DNA from: Oceanobacillus profundus
GTDB taxonomy: Bacteria; Bacillota; Bacilli; Bacillales; Amphibacillaceae
Assembly: GCF_003515705.1 (NCBI RefSeq)
Contig: NZ_QWEH01000002.1
Coordinates: 62,001-126,000 of the forward strand
Direction: 5' to 3'
Length of the DNA: 64,000 nucleotides
Shown here: one piece after another, positions 62,401 through 64,000 of the stretch
Layout of the letters: the number at the start of each line of letters is the position of its first letter
Numbering within the stretch: the stretch's first letter is position 1
The notes under the pieces: generated by a model
What the model was told of the DNA's origin: nothing
The model's input: only the letters and a program-made list of their open reading frames with translations
Databases searched by the model: none
Made by a program: the position numbers and the translations under genes

Positions 62401-64000
62401 GGATAATAGTTTAAAAGCCCGGGTTTACTTTGTATTTGGCAGCTTTGTTAACCATTGGAAGAAACCGATTCGCGAAAGTCTCGTCTATTTAGAGCAGTCA
62501 CAGCAGCTTTGTATTGAGTCAGGTAATCTCCATCTTGCTGGAGCTAACAGCTCTTTTATTGCAATTATTCTATTGATAAAAGGTGATCATTTAAACGATG
62601 TAAAAAAAGGAATTAAACGGCAGCATGACTTTGCAAAACAAAATGAATATATCATTTCAGATGATTTTTTGGATGAAACCATAGATTGGATTGATGTATT
62701 AGCAACTAGGACTGATCCGGTAAACTGGAATTTTCCAGATTTTACAAATGATGTATCTGCAAAAATTGTACATTACACAATCAGACTTCAAATGACATAC
62801 CTACTGGATAATGAAGATGCTGCATTGGCTATTATGGAAAAGCTAGAATCGATTGTCGATCGTACACTTATTCTTGTCATTGCCCCTGACTATTATTTTT
62901 ATCACGCATTATGGTTAACGCGACTCATGAGAAGAGGAAAGTTGTCGAGAAATCAAGGACGGCAAAAGCTATTTAAAAGACTAAAAAAGATGAAAATGTG
63001 GGCAAAGAACTCCCCAGCTAATTATCGGCATAAATATTTACTATTGGAAGCTGAATGGTTGCACGTAAATAAAAAAGAGCGAGCGATTTATCTTTATAAT
63101 CGTGCCATACGATTTGCGACGGAATCTGGGTTTATACAAGATGTGGCGATTATCAATCACTGTGCAGCAGAATTTTATTTAGCAAAGAATTTATCAAAAT
63201 CGGCAAAACCATATCTCGTTGATGCGTATGTTCATTACTTAAAATGGGGTGCAAAACGAATCGCTCATAATTTAGCTGAAGCTTATCCAATCCTTAATCA
63301 CCAGGAAGGAGAACGTACCTTTAACCTTGAACACCCTCATGAATCGATTGATATGAACACATTATTTAAAACCTCTCGGCTAATTGCTGATGAGGTAATG
63401 TTCGATCAATTAGTAGAAAAATTTATGGATCTAATGGTAATTAATGCTGGTGCCGAACGTGCTTTTCTTTTATTGAAGGAAGATGAATTACTTCAGCTTG
63501 TTGCAAAAAAAAATGTGCAAGATGAGATTACATTATATAAAAAACCAAAACGGGTGGAGATGTTCCGCGATTTTTCAGAAGCGATTGTTCATTACGTTGC
63601 AAATACAAAGGAAGTCGTTGTGTTGGACGATGCTATGAATCAAGGGGAATTTAAGAAAGACCATTTTATTAAGCAAACAGAAGCGAAATCAATTCTTTGT
63701 TTACCAATTGTGTATCATCGTAAGTTGACAGGTATCCTTTATTTAGAGAACAACCAATCCACAAATGTATTTACTAGAGAAAGGGTAGTTTTGTTAACTT
63801 TATTGGCTTCGCAAGTTGCAATTTCTATTGAAAATGCTTATTTGTATGCGAATTTGGAAACCACAGTAGAGGAAAGGACTGCCTTGTTACATGCTGCAAA
63901 TGAAAAATTAAAGAATGCTAATATTTCCCTAGAGCATGCAGAAGCAGAGCGTACTCGATACCTTTCAACTATTTCACATGACTTACGCTCGCCAATCGCT
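59465..64000 (+). CDS. Giant pseudokinase-AAA ATPase-GAF-histidine kinase signalling protein, N-terminal part
   Basis: From ATG 59465 (AAAGGAGCGTGG upstream) the frame is open for 1512 codons to the window edge. Residues 1-270 are a Ser/Thr-kinase-like domain: VAIK is kept (K36), but HRDLKPxN reads HKALKPQN (residue 123 on) and DFG reads TGF (143), so catalysis is probably lost. Residues 280-560 are an AAA/STAND ATPase with GPSGVGKTS near 326 and LFLDDLQWAD near 450. About 560-1280 is helical repeat, 1298-1460 a GAF domain, then a coiled coil leads to STISHDLRSPIA, a HisKA phospho-acceptor. It belongs with the multi-domain predictor kinases of bacteria; the regulator at 58471 is a likely partner. 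Confidence 0.88.
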   Translation, partial: MFELPGYRILNVLIDNESWILYKAISLKDEKVVAIKAEKNRSRVEISHDFYIAKDLNSEYILRPLHIEKYGEEMYIITEPIQGETLETRIERTAGPFDVRSFLKIAAKLAGVVSHLHQAHIIHKALKPQNIVLQPRLHEVKLTGFHHATTFSKEIQHTNGSPYQFRELITYMSPEQTGRMNRALDYRTDLYSLGIIYYEMITGRLPFSSEHPAELIHAHLAKLPESPRSVNSAIPEPISAIILRLLEKAPAYRYQHAKRLKDDLEKCLKQLDETGDIQNIELSDQRSERIYEKSRRLYGRAQTIEQLIKSFYRVQKGRTELVLIPGPSGVGKTSVVHELHKPLVKEKGYFISGKFEQLEKQIPYAPIVYAFQGLLRQIVSEGKSSMEQWGGRLTESLGPSASVIANFIPELRWLIGENGEVPDLPPQGVHNRFRHAIRSFVRVFATKEHPLVLFLDDLQWADEATLDLLDYLVSNPDDLYVLIIAAYRDNEVHVGHPFEIMLNKLQKRDVGITFIRIATLLAQHVREWVREAFSLGEDDIDFLVSFIYRITRGNPFFIVQVIQTLLDEKVIEFRMEKSEWILNRDAVKQMPMSDSIIDFVLKSIGRLPKETIAILQLASCFGNRFNLKALAKIANRTYLEVSKSFRNGLEAGLILPIDSSFKWVYEDADSNIDQGYPPSYVFVHDKIQQAFYTTLSNEKQMKNHQLIGLELVYLYGKAELKSHIFEIVNHLNQSRVLLTEKQKLNLIEWNWMAGERAKNRAASESALNFFRIGKELLPEKRWSAAYYPLTFKIMTGLGEAEYLNHLFQEAENTFEEILINAKTIQEKLQIYDLKILLNVHIHEVEKATNAGLEGLSLGGWNFKSNATKMDVAKEYLLTKLALRKKKETDLLQLPVVEDKLVHALMRTLINSNAPTYHWNQNLATILMLRALRLTLKYGDMDITALVYNNYALTLSAGFNDYDSSYRFGKLAMKHLEKFQDNSLKARVYFVFGSFVNHWKKPIRESLVYLEQSQQLCIESGNLHLAGANSSFIAIILLIKGDHLNDVKKGIKRQHDFAKQNEYIISDDFLDETIDWIDVLATRTDPVNWNFPDFTNDVSAKIVHYTIRLQMTYLLDNEDAALAIMEKLESIVDRTLILVIAPDYYFYHALWLTRLMRRGKLSRNQGRQKLFKRLKKMKMWAKNSPANYRHKYLLLEAEWLHVNKKERAIYLYNRAIRFATESGFIQDVAIINHCAAEFYLAKNLSKSAKPYLVDAYVHYLKWGAKRIAHNLAEAYPILNHQEGERTFNLEHPHESIDMNTLFKTSRLIADEVMFDQLVEKFMDLMVINAGAERAFLLLKEDELLQLVAKKNVQDEITLYKKPKRVEMFRDFSEAIVHYVANTKEVVVLDDAMNQGEFKKDHFIKQTEAKSILCLPIVYHRKLTGILYLENNQSTNVFTRERVVLLTLLASQVAISIENAYLYANLETTVEERTALLHAANEKLKNANISLEHAEAERTRYLSTISHDLRSPIA

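Overview
The window looks like the chromosome of a low-GC, spore-forming member of the Bacillaceae, of the Oceanobacillus/Virgibacillus type. I infer this from the AT-rich sequence, strong AAGGAGG-type ribosome sites with frequent TTG/GTG starts, T-box, S-box and purine riboswitches, a SspL-like spore protein, a SinI-like anti-repressor, and an argCJBD-carAB operon. No tRNA, rRNA, CRISPR array, insertion sequence or prophage is visible.

Layout. 0-6.4 kb: cytochrome bd oxidase (cydAB, minus strand) behind a Rex-type operator, a YfiT/DinB-fold protein, a proline T-box driving proBA, a frameshifted uridine-kinase-like pseudogene and a Sco-type copper chaperone. 6.6-10.6 kb: a CitS/CitT-like two-component system and its CitMHS citrate transporter. 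10.7-13.5 kb: a low-information island of small orphan genes (two CPCC zinc-cluster proteins, two small membrane proteins, one truncated endonuclease module) and decayed fragments. 13.6-15.1 kb: a nucleoside hydrolase behind a guanine-riboswitch-like leader, followed by a dead second copy. 15.3-20.6 kb: an RpiR-type regulator with two tandem palindromic operators, then amidohydrolase, GNAT acyltransferase, N-succinylamino-acid racemase and a YkvI-like transporter, most simply read as a D- to L-amino-acid conversion operon. 20.6-23.9 kb (minus): an S-box (SAM-I) operon of a cyclase-family hydrolase and two tandem MetE-core paralogues.

24-35 kb: metallo-beta-lactamase-fold hydrolase, HEPN-like/CBS protein, DnaQ-type exonuclease, acyl-CoA ligase, SspL, a structured RNA candidate, a VOC protein, guanine riboswitch-xpt-pbuX, two drug exporters, a small membrane protein and a hypoxanthine-DNA glycosylase. 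35.7-36.0 kb: a probable, easily missed type I toxin-antitoxin locus, with a 28-codon holin-like peptide on the minus strand whose stop lies inside a bidirectional terminator shared with a converging structured RNA. 36.2-45.2 kb: a second T-box with an unusual specifier loop leading a SAM-hydrolase (DUF62) gene, an M20 carbamoylase, then a LnrJK-like two-component system, ctaG and a LnrLMN-like ABC exporter.

45.4-64 kb: a TPR plus degenerate dynamin-like GTPase, an alpha/beta hydrolase, the arginine/carbamoyl-phosphate operon argCJBD-carAB with a near-consensus promoter and ArgR-like palindrome, an OmpR-type response regulator, an antisense SinI-like gene, and the first 1512 codons of a giant signalling protein (pseudokinase, AAA ATPase, helical repeats, GAF, histidine kinase) cut by the window end.

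Much of the window is amino-acid, methionine/SAM and purine economy run by RNA switches: two T-boxes, one S-box and two purine aptamers in 64 kb.
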